In this document: positions 1-8,927 of the stretch, piece after piece
Numbering within the stretch: the stretch's first letter is position 1
How the letters are laid out: each line of letters begins with the position of its first letter
Origin: Streptomyces aureocirculatus
GTDB taxonomy: Bacteria; Actinomycetota; Actinomycetes; Streptomycetales; Streptomycetaceae
Length of the DNA: 64,000 nt
Direction: 5' to 3'
NCBI RefSeq assembly: GCF_000720475.1
Contig: NZ_JOAP01000049.1
Coordinates: 29,451-93,450 of the forward strand
Made by a program: the position numbers and the translations under genes
The notes under the pieces: generated by a model
Seen by the model: only the letters and a program-made list of their open reading frames with translations
Told to the model about the DNA's origin: nothing
Databases searched by the model: none

Positions 1-1
1 C

Positions 2-127
2 ATCCACGATGCTCTCGTCGCCGACGGTCACACCATCGTCTCCGCGCCGATCGACGGCCCCTTCGGCCGGACCTTCACCTTCGCCGACCCCGACGGCTAC
101 CAGATCACCCTCCACGACCGTGGCTGA
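2..127 (+). CDS. VOC (glyoxalase/bleomycin-resistance) family protein, 3' end only
   Basis: The gene is cut by the left edge; only the last 41 residues are present. They end in FTFADPDGYQITLHDRG, the C-terminal beta-strand signature of VOC-fold proteins (glyoxalase I, bleomycin-binding and many small dioxygenase-like proteins), with the usual DPDGY turn. The substrate cannot be inferred from this tail. The TGA stop overlaps the GTG start of the next frame, which suggests the two were once co-transcribed. Confidence 0.6.
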   Translation: MHDALVADGHTIVSAPIDGPFGRTFTFADPDGYQITLHDRG

Positions 128-587
128 GGCGAGCACCCTGGTTCTCGGGGCTACAGGGGCACACGGTCGCCACGTCCTGGACGCGCTGGTCGCCCGGGTA
201 ACAAGGCCCGAAACAATCACCGCGGCCGGTCGGAATCAATCGCGCCTCGGGGAACTTGCATCCGCCGGATTCAGCACTGCTGCCGTCGACCTGTCGGATT
301 CAGTCGGCGTCACAGAACTGGTCGCCGGACACTCCGACATTGTTTCGTCGGTCGTGCTGGAGCGAGAGGTCACTTACCAGCCTGTCACTCCCCAGGAGTT
401 GCAGGCAGCGCTCATCAACACGGGGATGGACGGCGGGCTGGCCAGCTTCTTGGTAAGTCTCGATGAAACCATCGCTGCCGGGGCATTTGCCCGGGTCGGT
501 GACGATCTTTCTCGACTCCTCGGCAGGCCAACGACCGGCCTTGTCGAGGGGCTTACAGCGGGGGCCCAGGGACTTACGGCGGGGTGA
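120..587 (+). pseudogene. NmrA-like NAD(P)-binding oxidoreductase with internal deletion
   Basis: The frame opens at a GTG overlapping the VOC stop and gives about 155 aa. The N-terminus has the Rossmann motif LVLGATGAHGRHVLDAL and then RNQSRLGELASAGFSTAAVDL, typical of NmrA-like SDR proteins of roughly 280-290 aa. After VAGHSDIV the frame jumps to a C-terminal block (EREVTYQPVTPQELQAAL and DDLSRLLGRPTTGLVEGL) that normally lies some 100 residues further on. The middle of the protein, including the expected substrate-pocket region, is missing although the reading frame is intact. I infer an in-frame deletion and a non-functional remnant; a short paralogue cannot be excluded. Confidence 0.55.
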
Positions 588-723
588 ACAGTGGGGTCGG
601 CGCGGGCGAGACGGCAACCGCGGCTCGCGCCATCCCTCCCGGTCGGTGTGTGTGACCGGCCGCACAGGTCTTCCGCCCAGCGTTCCTGAAGCGCCCGCAT
701 CCTTCACCGGCTACGGTCTCCGG

Positions 724-1377
724 GTGACCGAACTCCAGACCTTGCGTGCCACCCGAGAGTCCTACGACGCCATCGCCACCACCTACGCCGAGCTGTTCCA
801 GGATTCCCTGCGCGACCGCCCTCTGGAGCGCGCGCTCCTGAGCGCCTTCGCGGAGCTGGTACGGGCGGACGGCGAAGCCGATGCCGAGGTCGCCGACCTC
901 GGCTGTGGGCCCGGGTACGTCACAGCCCACCTGCAAGGGTTGGGCCTGAACGCCTTCGGTGTCGACGCCTCCCCCGTGATGATCGAGCTCGCTCGCGAGT
1001 CACACCCCGGGTTCCTGTTCGAGGTGGGCTCGATGGCCGCGCTGGACATCGAGGACGGCGCGCTGGGCGGGGTCCTCTCGCGGTGGTCCGTCATCCACAC
1101 CCCGCCGCAGGAGATGCCCGCCGTCGTGGCTGAGATCGCCCGGGTCCTGGCTCCCGGCGGGCACCTGTTGATCAGCTACCCCGCCACCGACGGCCCCCAT
1201 CACGAGACGCAGGCCTACGACCATGCGGTGGCAACGGCCTACCGCTGGTGCCCCGACCGTTTCGCCGCGCTCCTGAACGACCACGGACTGACCGATGCAG
1301 CCCGCACGGTGATCGAGCCGAAGCCCACCGACAAGCGACAGTTCCAGGAGGTCCAGCTCCTCGCCCGCAAGGTGTAG
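724..1377 (+). CDS. class I SAM-dependent methyltransferase
   Basis: 217-aa Rossmann-fold methyltransferase. SAM-binding motif I is VADLGCGPGYVTAHL, followed by FGVDASPVMIELAR (motif II acidic residue), a GSMAALDIEDGALGGVLSRWSVIH block, and RVLAPGGHLLISY (motif III/post III). The start is the GTG at 724; the open frame extends further upstream, but that part lacks coding character. The family (UbiE/ArsM-like small methyltransferases) acts on diverse small molecules and the acceptor cannot be read from the sequence. It stands alone, with a GC-rich hairpin downstream. Confidence 0.85.
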   Translation: MTELQTLRATRESYDAIATTYAELFQDSLRDRPLERALLSAFAELVRADGEADAEVADLGCGPGYVTAHLQGLGLNAFGVDASPVMIELARESHPGFLFEVGSMAALDIEDGALGGVLSRWSVIHTPPQEMPAVVAEIARVLAPGGHLLISYPATDGPHHETQAYDHAVATAYRWCPDRFAALLNDHGLTDAARTVIEPKPTDKRQFQEVQLLARKV

Positions 1378-1446
1378 CCCCTCGGGCTGCCAGGCGTAAT
1401 CCCTGCCGCTGCCAGGCGTCGTCCCTACGGCCGGCGGCAAAGCAAA

Positions 1447-1470
1447 GGCGAGGAGATGTCTCTCCTCGCC
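1447..1470 (+). terminator. hairpin after the methyltransferase gene
   Basis: A perfect 10-bp stem (GGCGAGGAGA / TCTCCTCGCC) closes on the 4-nt loop TGTC, 70 nt past the methyltransferase stop. No T-run follows, as is common for Streptomyces terminators. It could also be part of the rph leader, since the RAE lies only 24 nt further on. Confidence 0.4.
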
Positions 1471-1493
1471 ACTCTCAACTTATAGCGCACCGG

Positions 1494-1512
1494 GGGGCTT
1501 GCGGCAATACCC
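1494..1512 (+). promoter_or_regulatory. rifamycin-associated element (RAE) upstream of rph
   Basis: GGGGCTTGCGGCAATACCC is an imperfect inverted repeat (GGGGCTTGC against GCAATACCC) about 57 nt before the rph start. It closely matches the 19-bp RAE described upstream of rifamycin-inactivating genes in actinomycetes (Rph, Rox, Iri, HelR), which confers rifamycin-responsive expression. The match is from memory of the consensus; the position relative to rph is seen directly. Confidence 0.75.
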
Positions 1513-1569
1513 GGGTGGTGGCGCAAAATCATCCGCCAAGGCCACAACCTGCGGAAATGAGGGCACGAC

Positions 1570-4200
1570 GTGCGTGTGTTGGCGACGTATGAGGGACGCG
1601 GTGACGTCGGACCAGAGGTGTGGGGTCTTGAGGAGATCGACGAGTCGCAGGTCGCGGTCGTCGGTGGCAAGGGCGCGCACCTGGGCGCGCTGACGCGGAT
1701 CGAAGGCATCCGCGTACCGGCCGGCTTCTGCGTGACGACGGACGCCTTCCGGCGGGTCATGGCGGGCGCACCGTCGATAGCCGATCGGCTCGATGAGCTG
1801 TCGCGTCTGGACCCGGACGACCGGGAGACGATCCGCACGCTCAGCGCGCGGATCCGCCAGGACGTCGAAGGAATCGCCATACCGGGCGATCTCGCCGCGG
1901 CGATCACCCGCAAGCTCGCTGAGCTGGGCGCGCAGGCCGCCTACGCCGTCCGGTCCAGCGCGACGGCCGAGGACCTGCCGACGGCGTCCTTCGCCGGCCA
2001 GCAGGACACGTACCTGAACGTGGCGGGGCCGACAGCCGTCCTCCAGCACATCAGCCGGTGCTGGGCCTCCCTGTTCACCGAGCGGGCCGTGATCTACCGC
2101 CGGCGGAACGGCATCGATCACCGTACGGTCCACATGGCCGTGGTCGTGCAGCGGATGGCCTTCCCGTACGCGTCCGGAATCCTGTTCACGGCCGACCCCG
2201 TCACCGGCAACCGGAAGGTCGCCACGGTGGACGCCGGCTTCGGCCTCGGCGAGGCCCTGGTCTCCGGCCTGGTGAACCCGGACGTCTTCAAGGTGCGGGA
2301 CGGCGAAGTCGTCGCCAAGGAGATCGCCGCCAAGGAACGTGCCGTTCACGCCCATCGCACCGGCGGTACGCAGGAAGTGGCGATCGACCCGCAGCGGCAG
2401 GAGCAGCCCGCGCTGACGGATGCGCAGGTCGTGGAGCTCGTACGGCTCGGGCGGCGGATCGAGGCACACTTCGGCCGCCCGCAGGACATCGAATGGTGCC
2501 TGGCCGACGACGGTTTCCAGATCGTGCAGAGCCGGCCGATCACGACACTGTTCCCCATCCCCGAGACCAACGACCAGGACAATCACGTCTACGTCTCCGT
2601 AGGCCACGGGCAGATGATGACCGACCCCATGAAGCCCCTCGGGTTCTCCATGTGGGCACTGACGGCCATGGTGCCGATGCACGAGGCAGGCGGGCGGCTG
2701 TTCGTCGACGTCACCCAGCGGCTGGCCTCGCCCGCGAGCCGCGCCGCTCTCCTGGATGCCCTGGGAAAGAGCGATCCGCTGATCAGGGACGCGCTGGAGA
2801 CCGTCCTCGACCGCGACGATTTCGTGCCGTCGCTCCCGGACGCGGGTCCTGACGGACTCCCGGCCCATGGTGCGTCCGTCCCGATCGAGACCGATCCAGC
2901 CATCGTCACCGAGCTGATCGAGCGCAGCCAGGAGTCCATCGCCGCTCTGGAGCGCGACATACGGACGAAGACCGGACCGGAGCTGTTCGACTTCCTCATT
3001 GAGGCATTCGCGGAGCACAAGCGAGTCCTCAGTGATCCGCGGAGCTTCAAGGCGCTCATGTCGGGGATGGATGCCACGGAGTGGCTCAACGACAGACTGC
3101 GGGAGTGGCTGGGCGAGAAGAACGCGGCTGACACGCTCACACTGTCCGCTCCCGACAACGTCACGTCGGAGATGGGCCTCGCGCTGCTCGACGTCGCGGA
3201 CGTCATCCGCCCGCACCCGCAGGTGGTGGCGTTCCTCCAGGGCGTCGAGGACGAGGGCTTCCTGGACGAGCTGCCGAAGCTGACGGGCGGGACCGGGGCG
3301 CGCGACGCCATCGAGGCCTACCTCGACCGGTACGGCATGCGCTGCGTCGGCGAGATCGACATCACGAGGCCGCGTTGGCGCGAGCGCCCCACGACGCTGG
3401 TGCCCGTGCTTCTCGACAACGTCAGGAACTTCGAGCCGGGGGCCGCCGGGCGGCGCTTCGAGGAAGGGCGGCAGAAGGCGCGGCAGAAGGAACAGGACGT
3501 GCTGGTACGCCTGCGGGCCCTGCCGGACGGGGAGCAGAAGGCCGACGAGGCCAAGCGGATGATCGACCGGGTCAGAACCTTCATCGGGTACCGGGAGTAC
3601 CCCAAGTACGACATCGTCAGCCGCTACTTCCTCTACAAGCAGGCCCTGCTGCGGGAGGCCGAACGCCTGGTGCAGGCCGACGTGCTCCCTGAGCGGGAGG
3701 ACATCTTCTACCTCACGTTCCAGGAACTCCACGACGTCGTACGCTCGAACCACGTGGATGCCCGACTCATCGAGCGGCGCAAGGACGCGTTCCGCTCGTA
3801 CCACGCGCTCACCCCGCCCCGGGTGCTCACATCGGACGGCGAGGCCGTCACCGGGGCGTACCGGCGCGACGACGTACCGGCCGGCGCCCTGGTCGGCCTC
3901 GCGGTCTCCGCCGGGACGGTCGAAGGGAGGGCCCGTGTCGTCCTCGACATGGCCGATGCCGATCTCGAAGCGGGCGACATCCTGGTCACGGCCTTCACCG
4001 ACCCCAGTTGGTCGCCGCTCTTCGTCGGCATCGCGGGCCTGGTGACGGAGGTGGGCGGCCTGATGACGCATGGCGCGGTGATCGCCCGGGAGTACGGCTT
4101 GCCGGCCGTCGTGGGCGTGGAGCAGGCCACCCGGCTGATCCGGGACGGACAGCGGATCCGCGTGCACGGTACTGAGGGGTACATCGAGATCCTCCCTTGA
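1570..4200 (+). CDS. rph: rifampin phosphotransferase (rifamycin-inactivating PEP-synthase-like enzyme)
   Basis: 876 aa, the usual length of Rph. An N-terminal PEP-synthase-type ATP-binding domain includes GGKGAHLGAL and PAGFCVTT (residues about 35-60) and AVRSSATAEDLPTASFAG (about 125-142). A central rifamycin-binding region follows, then a C-terminal swivelling phosphohistidine domain with GGLMTHGAVIAREYGLPAVV, in which His834 is the expected phosphocarrier. Rph transfers the beta-phosphate of ATP to the C21 hydroxyl of rifamycins. True PEP synthase also carries a PEP/pyruvate-binding C-terminal domain, absent here, so inactivating kinase is the better call. The start is GTG with GAGGG upstream; an RAE lies in the leader, so induction by rifamycins is likely. 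Confidence 0.9.
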   Translation: MRVLATYEGRGDVGPEVWGLEEIDESQVAVVGGKGAHLGALTRIEGIRVPAGFCVTTDAFRRVMAGAPSIADRLDELSRLDPDDRETIRTLSARIRQDVEGIAIPGDLAAAITRKLAELGAQAAYAVRSSATAEDLPTASFAGQQDTYLNVAGPTAVLQHISRCWASLFTERAVIYRRRNGIDHRTVHMAVVVQRMAFPYASGILFTADPVTGNRKVATVDAGFGLGEALVSGLVNPDVFKVRDGEVVAKEIAAKERAVHAHRTGGTQEVAIDPQRQEQPALTDAQVVELVRLGRRIEAHFGRPQDIEWCLADDGFQIVQSRPITTLFPIPETNDQDNHVYVSVGHGQMMTDPMKPLGFSMWALTAMVPMHEAGGRLFVDVTQRLASPASRAALLDALGKSDPLIRDALETVLDRDDFVPSLPDAGPDGLPAHGASVPIETDPAIVTELIERSQESIAALERDIRTKTGPELFDFLIEAFAEHKRVLSDPRSFKALMSGMDATEWLNDRLREWLGEKNAADTLTLSAPDNVTSEMGLALLDVADVIRPHPQVVAFLQGVEDEGFLDELPKLTGGTGARDAIEAYLDRYGMRCVGEIDITRPRWRERPTTLVPVLLDNVRNFEPGAAGRRFEEGRQKARQKEQDVLVRLRALPDGEQKADEAKRMIDRVRTFIGYREYPKYDIVSRYFLYKQALLREAERLVQADVLPEREDIFYLTFQELHDVVRSNHVDARLIERRKDAFRSYHALTPPRVLTSDGEAVTGAYRRDDVPAGALVGLAVSAGTVEGRARVVLDMADADLEAGDILVTAFTDPSWSPLFVGIAGLVTEVGGLMTHGAVIAREYGLPAVVGVEQATRLIRDGQRIRVHGTEGYIEILP

Positions 4201-4331
4201 CCGGCCCGGCCACACCGGGGAGCCCGCTGCGTGGCGGCGGTGCACGAATCGCTTGCTGACTCCCATATGTCACCCCTTACAGTGCACTTGCCGGTTACGG
4301 GCGTGTTTCGTCGGTGGGAGAGGGAGGTCTC

Positions 4332-5345
4332 GTGCGCAAGCCGCGCGCTGGGCGAGGGGGGCGAGGGGGGCTGTTCGCGGTGCATGTGCTGCGCGGCCAG
4401 GCACAGGTCATGTTTCTGCCGAACGCCCTCACCGGGGCGATCTTCGCGATCGCGCTCGTCGCGGCGGACTGGCCCTATGCGGTGTACGGGTTGCTCGGCA
4501 CCGCCGTCGGTACGGGCACGGCGCAGTTCCTCGGGGTGGACGGCAAGCGTGTGACCGCGGGCGCCGAGGGTTTCAACGCCTGCCTGGTCGCGGTGGGGTT
4601 CGCGGTGCTGCTCGGGCCCTCGCACGCGTCCACCATGGTCCTCGCCGCCGGTGGCTGCGTGGTGGTCACGGTCGTCACCGCGGCCACCGCCGGGCTGCTG
4701 CGCGGCTGGGGGTTGCCCACGCTCACCCTGCCGTTCTGCCTCGTGGCCAGTGCGATGGCGATGGCGGCGCCGGGATTCCCGCGGGCCTGGCACGGTGGCC
4801 CGAGCCCGGCGGCACTCAGCGGCGCCGCCACGGGCTCGGCCCATCTGCAACTCGCCGACGTCGGGCGCGCGTTCTGCGCCAACATCGGCCAGGTCTTCCT
4901 GATGCCGCAGTGGTACGTGGGGCTGATCCTCCTGGTCGGCATCTTCGCCGCCAGCCGCAGGGCCGGGGCGATGGCCTGCGTGGGCAGTGCCGTGGGCATC
5001 GGTACTGCTTGGGGCCTCGGCGCCCCGGCGGACCGCATCACCGCGGGGGCTACGGGGTACAACGCCGTGCTCGTGGCGATGGCGCTCTGCGGAGTGCTGC
5101 TCGTGGCGGACCGGTGGAGCCTGGGGTACGCGGTCGTCGGGGCGGCGGTGGCCACGGTCCTTGGACCAGCGGTGGAGGCACTCGCGTCACCGGCCGGCGG
5201 GCACACCTTCACCTGGCCGTTCGTCCTCACCACCCTGGTCTTCGTGGCCGCGGTGCCTGGCCTGCCACGGCTGCACCGTACGAGCACGACGGTCGTCACG
5301 GCACGGCCCGAAGACGCCGACGCGGTGACGACGGCAGCCGTCTGA
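4332..5345 (+). CDS. urea transporter (UT family)
   Basis: 337-aa integral membrane protein of the UT/Yut family of channel-like urea permeases. It has two homologous halves, each beginning with the family pattern: LPNALTGAIFAIALVAADWPYAVYG in the first, spread over the first TM helices, and ITAGATGYNAVLVAMALCGVLL in the second. TLPFCLVA and TWPFVLTTLVF are the matching LP/WPF segments of the two halves. Start GTG at 4332 is chosen because GAGGGAGG sits 4 nt before it. The gene stands alone between rph and a broken hydrolase; no urease genes are in the window. Confidence 0.85.
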   Translation: MRKPRAGRGGRGGLFAVHVLRGQAQVMFLPNALTGAIFAIALVAADWPYAVYGLLGTAVGTGTAQFLGVDGKRVTAGAEGFNACLVAVGFAVLLGPSHASTMVLAAGGCVVVTVVTAATAGLLRGWGLPTLTLPFCLVASAMAMAAPGFPRAWHGGPSPAALSGAATGSAHLQLADVGRAFCANIGQVFLMPQWYVGLILLVGIFAASRRAGAMACVGSAVGIGTAWGLGAPADRITAGATGYNAVLVAMALCGVLLVADRWSLGYAVVGAAVATVLGPAVEALASPAGGHTFTWPFVLTTLVFVAAVPGLPRLHRTSTTVVTARPEDADAVTTAAV

Positions 5346-5645
5346 GGAGCCGGTCGTCGCGCTGCGAGGACTCGGCTCCCGGGTCGGGCAGGCTGAGCAG
5401 TCGGGGCCCTCGCGGCAGTCGGGCTCCCGGGGTGGCCGGGCCCCCCGGGGCGGTCCGCGCAGCCGGGGCCCTGGGGACCCGGCGTCTCACCGCGGAGGGT
5501 GCGCACAGATCGTACGCGGCCGCGCTTCCGCTCTTCGCTGGCGGCCACCTTCCGCAGCCGCCGCCCACGGGCTCGCCACTCACGCTCTTCTGCCGACAGT
5601 CAACACCGGCCCGACCGGGCTCGGTGATCACTACAGCCCATTCTC

Positions 5646-6173
5646 ATGGCAACAGTCACCACGCACACGGTCGAGTACCCGGCCGACGGACTGACAATGA
5701 TCGGGCACCTCGCGCTCCCTACCGGTGTCGACCAGCGGCCCGGGTCCTGCTCGACCCGGAAGGGCCGGGCCTGAACGATGTCCAGCGCCGCCGGGCCGAT
5801 GCCCTCGCCGAACTGGGTTACGTGGCGCTTGCCTTCGACCTCCACGGCGGGCGCTGGTTCACCGACCCGCAGGAGATGCTGGCGCGCGTGACACCGCTGC
5901 TGGCCGACCCGAAGCGGATGCGGAGCATCGGTCACGCGGCTCTCGATGTGCTGCGCGCCGAACCGCGGACCGGACGCCGTCGCGTCCGAACTCCAGCGCG
6001 ATGGCGCCGCCGGTGCCGTAGCCGATGGCGGCGACCCGGCCGGGGTCGCATTCCACCACCCGCCGGTCGATCAGCCCGTGCTCCCGGGCATCGGCTACCA
6101 CCCGCGGCACGCGCAGCGAGCCTGGCGCGACATCGTCGACCTGCTCGCCGAGTGCCTGCCCGTGACGGGGTGA
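5646..6173 (+). pseudogene. dienelactone hydrolase family pseudogene with an inverted internal segment
   Basis: The intact family member is about 240 aa. Here ATG at 5646 starts MATVTTHTVEYPADGL, and a frameshift near 5740 moves the frame to VLLDPEGPGLNDVQRRRADA and on to DVLRAEPRT (about 5970). The next 75 bp (5973-6047) carry the following protein segment, DPGRVAAIGYGTGGAIALEF, on the minus strand, so the block around the nucleophile elbow is inverted in place. The plus strand then resumes with AFHHPPVDQPVLPGIGYH and ends LLAECLPVTG at a normal stop. About 75-80 residues between the inverted block and the C-terminus are missing. A frameshift, an inversion and a deletion make a functional product implausible. 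Confidence 0.8.
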
Positions 6174-6393
6174 GACGGTCGCGGTCTGCTCGCGTCACCT
6201 GTTCCGTTCCCGAACTGGCCCTGACATCGGGTGTGACCTCGGGCGTGGGACTGGTGACTCTGGCCCCGCTGAAACCTGATTCCCCTGACGCGGCGCTGCA
6301 AGGGCGCGACAATGGCAGGAAGGTCAGCCGACAGAAAACGCCGTGGTGTCCGTCTCCCCGGAGATCTCACCGGCGTGCCAGGAAGGGCAAGAT

Positions 6394-7206
6394 GTGAGCG
6401 GGGTTCCGCAGCCGTCAGGCATACCGAGCAAGCTCAATACCGGAGTCGCGCACAACGCGCGGGTGTGGAACTACTGGATCGGCGGCAAGGACAACTACGA
6501 GGTCGACCAGCAGGTCGGCGACCAGGTCGCGTCGATGTTCCCCGTGATCCGGGACGTGGCCCGCGCCGACCGCGACTTCCTCGGCCGCGCGGTCCGGTTC
6601 CTGACCACCGACTGCGGAGTACGGCAGTTCCTGGACATCGGTACCGGACTGCCGACGCTGGACAACACCCACGAGATCGCCCAGCAGGCCGCGCCCGAGT
6701 CCCGGATCGTCTACGTCGACAACGATCCCATCGTGCTCGTCCACGCCCGCAGTCTGTTGATCGGCACCTCCCAGGGAGCCACCGACTACATCGACGCCGA
6801 CGTCCACCACCCGGACAGCATCATCGACGGCGCCTCAGCGACCCTCGACTACGACCGGCCCGTCGCGGTCATGATGCTGGGCATCCTCAACTTCGTACTC
6901 GACACGGGCGAGGCACAGGACATCGTTCGCCGGATCATGGCCTCGGTCCCCTCCGGCAGCTACCTCGCCCTGACCCACCCGACCACCGACACCGACCTCG
7001 GTGGCGAGGGCAACGTCGAAGCCATGAAGTTCTGGAACGAGAACGCCACCCCACCGATCACCGCCCGCGGCCGCGCCGAGGTCAACGCGTTCTTCGAAGG
7101 CCTGGACCTCCTCCCTCCCGGCCTCGTCTCGTGCTCGCGGTGGCGCGCCGAGACAGCATCCGCCGCCGTACTTCCGCAGTTCGGGGCGGTGGCGCTGAAG
7201 CCCTGA
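6394..7206 (+). CDS. SAM-dependent methyltransferase, DUF574 (SAV2177) family
   Basis: 270 aa. The family signature is present throughout: NTGVAHNARVWNYWIGGKDN near the N-terminus (residues about 12-31), FLDIGTGLPTLDNTHEIAQ as SAM-binding motif I, RIVYVDNDPIVLVHARSLL as motif II, RPVAVMMLGILNFVLD, and PSGSYLALTHPTTD. The family is highly expanded in Streptomyces and its substrates are unknown. GTG at 6394 is chosen because GGAAGGG lies 9 nt upstream and the family begins close to there. A broken fragment of a second member lies at about 33.6 kb. Confidence 0.9.
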   Translation: MSGVPQPSGIPSKLNTGVAHNARVWNYWIGGKDNYEVDQQVGDQVASMFPVIRDVARADRDFLGRAVRFLTTDCGVRQFLDIGTGLPTLDNTHEIAQQAAPESRIVYVDNDPIVLVHARSLLIGTSQGATDYIDADVHHPDSIIDGASATLDYDRPVAVMMLGILNFVLDTGEAQDIVRRIMASVPSGSYLALTHPTTDTDLGGEGNVEAMKFWNENATPPITARGRAEVNAFFEGLDLLPPGLVSCSRWRAETASAAVLPQFGAVALKP

Positions 7207-7627
7207 GCGGCGAGCGCCGCCTTTCCGTCGACCGGGATCCAGCCGGTACTACCTGTCCCCCACCAGCCACGGATCCACCCTCAGCAGCCTCGCCCAAGGC
7301 CGGATCCGGGCCTCGCGCCCGCCGCCAAGCCCGGTATTTTTACCCCGAGTAGCAGCAGATACAGTCGGGCCTTCGGGCGATAAACACCTGCATTTCACAC
7401 TGAGAACAGGATCAAAATCTGAGCCACTCCCCGCTGCCGCAAGCATGAGTCGATAACGAGCGTTGTCGACATAACCAGAAATTGCGATTTGCAGCCAAAG
7501 TTTACTGATTCAGTCTATTTAAAGACATTCGATCAGCATTTGGGCGCATGGGACGCTCCGTCTCCCCTAGGTTGGAAACTGTCAGGCGGAGTATCTCTCC
7601 GCCTGAACAATCGAAGGAAGTCACACC
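7207..7627. other. 421-bp intergenic region, AT-richer than its surroundings
   Basis: No gene is recognised here. The second half (about 7330-7560) is clearly lower in GC than the rest of the window. It leads into a hairpin and a good Shine-Dalgarno sequence for the Gly-rich gene, so it probably holds that gene's promoter and a long 5' leader. Confidence 0.4.
7582..7606 (+). promoter_or_regulatory. leader hairpin before the Gly-rich gene
   Basis: A perfect 10-bp stem TCAGGCGGAG / CTCCGCCTGA with the 5-nt loop TATCT ends 21 nt before the ATG at 7628, just upstream of GGAAG. Its position suggests a 5'-UTR structure affecting translation or mRNA stability; a terminator reading is less likely because no gene ends nearby. 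Confidence 0.4.
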
Positions 7628-8261
7628 ATGCGCACCATGCGCACAACCACTGCCAGGACCTTCCTGATCGCCACGATCGGGTGCCAACGGCAACGGAGGC
7701 AACGGAGGGGTCGGAGGCAATGCCAGCGGTGCCGCGAGTGTCGGCGGCCTGGGCGGCACGGGCGGAGCGGGCGGTGCTAACGGCAACGGTGGCATCGGCG
7801 GCTCCGGCGGCGAGGCCAAGCTCGGCGGTACCGGCGGCAAGGGCGGCGTGGGCGGCGTCGGTAACGCCGGGGCCGGCATCAACGGCGGCAAGGGCGGCAA
7901 CGGCGGCGCCGCCGTCGTCACGGGCGGCCACACGGGCGGCACGGGCGGCGCCGGTGGCGCGGCCAGCCCGGTGTGCGCGCTCTCCGGTCGTACGCGGTCC
8001 GCCCGCACGCCGGCTTTTGCGACCACGTACCCCTGCCTGCGCGCTTCATTTGGGACCGTGTCATGTTGCTCTGATCGTTCTTCGTATCGGCTGTGGAGGC
8101 AGGGGGGTTCGGGGGGAGCTGAACCCGTAGCGGCCTTTAGGCGTGGCAGCTACTTTTCTAACAGGCGCGTACCAGCAACGGGGCTTCATGATCGAGCTGT
8201 CGAAGGTGATCCAGGATCTCCGCGAAGAAATCAGCTCGGCTTCCGCCACCGGCGCGGGTGA
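7628..8261 (+). pseudogene. glycine-rich repeat (GGxGGx) secreted-type protein, frame broken after the signal start
   Basis: ATG at 7628, with GGAAG upstream, gives MRTMRTTTARTFLIATI, the beginning of a signal peptide. The next bases continue in another frame as about 90 residues of GANGNGGNGG / GGTGGAGGANGNGG / GGKGGNGGAAVV repeats with strong GGC codon bias (to about 7960). The initiating frame instead reads Arg-rich and stops after 54 codons. The hydrophobic core of the signal peptide appears to be deleted with a frame change. The Gly-rich frame runs on to 8261, but its last 90 codons look non-coding and overlap the next gene. The repeat is like the PGRS/collagen-like low-complexity proteins of actinomycetes; function unknown. 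Confidence 0.45.
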
Positions 8262-8728
8262 GGGGCCATCCAATTCGAACTCGGCACGATCGTGCTCGAA
8301 ACGCACGTCGAATTGAAGCTTGATCTGGGAGCAAAGGCAAGGTCCGTTTCTGGGTCGCGGACGCGAGCGCCGGTGCAGGGCTGAGCCGGACCTCGCTGCA
8401 CAAGGTCACCACCCCCCTTACCCCGACAGTGGTGAATCCGGCCGACCCCACCGGCCCAACACCCTGCGACCCGCACCGTCGTGTGGATGACATCGAGAGC
8501 GCAAGCAAACAGGCAGCCGAGCAACTGCGGAAGATGTCGCACGGAGACTGGCGGGACCCGGCGACCTGGGTGCTCCGGCGTGCGGTGCTGCCCCACGTGG
8601 AGGCGCTCCTCAAGCACATTCCCCTTGGTACCGAAGACACCGCATACCTGGAGCGGACGATTTCCCTGTATGAGCAGGCACTCGTCGAGTCGATCGTGAG
8701 GCTGGGCGAAGGCCACCCGGTTAGATAA
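8188..8728 (+). pseudogene. trypsin-co-occurring domain (trypco2-like) protein with two frameshifts
   Basis: MIELSKVIQDLREEISSASA starts at 8188. After GAGEG a shift of frame gives AIQFELGTIVLETHVELKLD, and a second shift gives VRFWVADASAGAGLSRTSLHKV. Read together, these three pieces make one trypco2-like domain (ELxxVIxxLRxEL, then FELGxVxLE, then VRFWVV). The third frame continues into an Ala/Leu-rich helical tail ending ESIVRLGEGHPVR. trypco domains are linked with trypsin-like proteases in predicted conflict and signalling systems; no protease partner is nearby. Two shifts within 100 bp suggest decay or sequence error. Confidence 0.5.
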
Positions 8729-8927
8729 GTGATTCGGCAGAACCTCAGAAGGCTGGCTGAGGGGGCGGTACGAGTGTTGACGTCTGATCCTTAGTTTCAT
8801 CCGCGGTGAGAGCGGGCAGGTCGCGGCTGCGCCGGACGGCTATGGCCGGGACTGGGTCGCCGTGACAGAGAATCTCACGCGAGTGTCCGGGCGACAGCGG
8901 GTGGCCACCCTTGCCAGGAGCACAGGT

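Noticed and set aside
1480..4266. A 928-codon open frame antisense to rph
   Set aside because: It mirrors the high-GC sense frame, its protein is rich in His/Arg/Asp without any motif, and the sense strand encodes a clear Rph.
4253..6397. A 714-codon plus-strand frame over the urea transporter and the hydrolase remnant
   Set aside because: It is out of frame with the urea transporter and only briefly coincides with part of the broken hydrolase.
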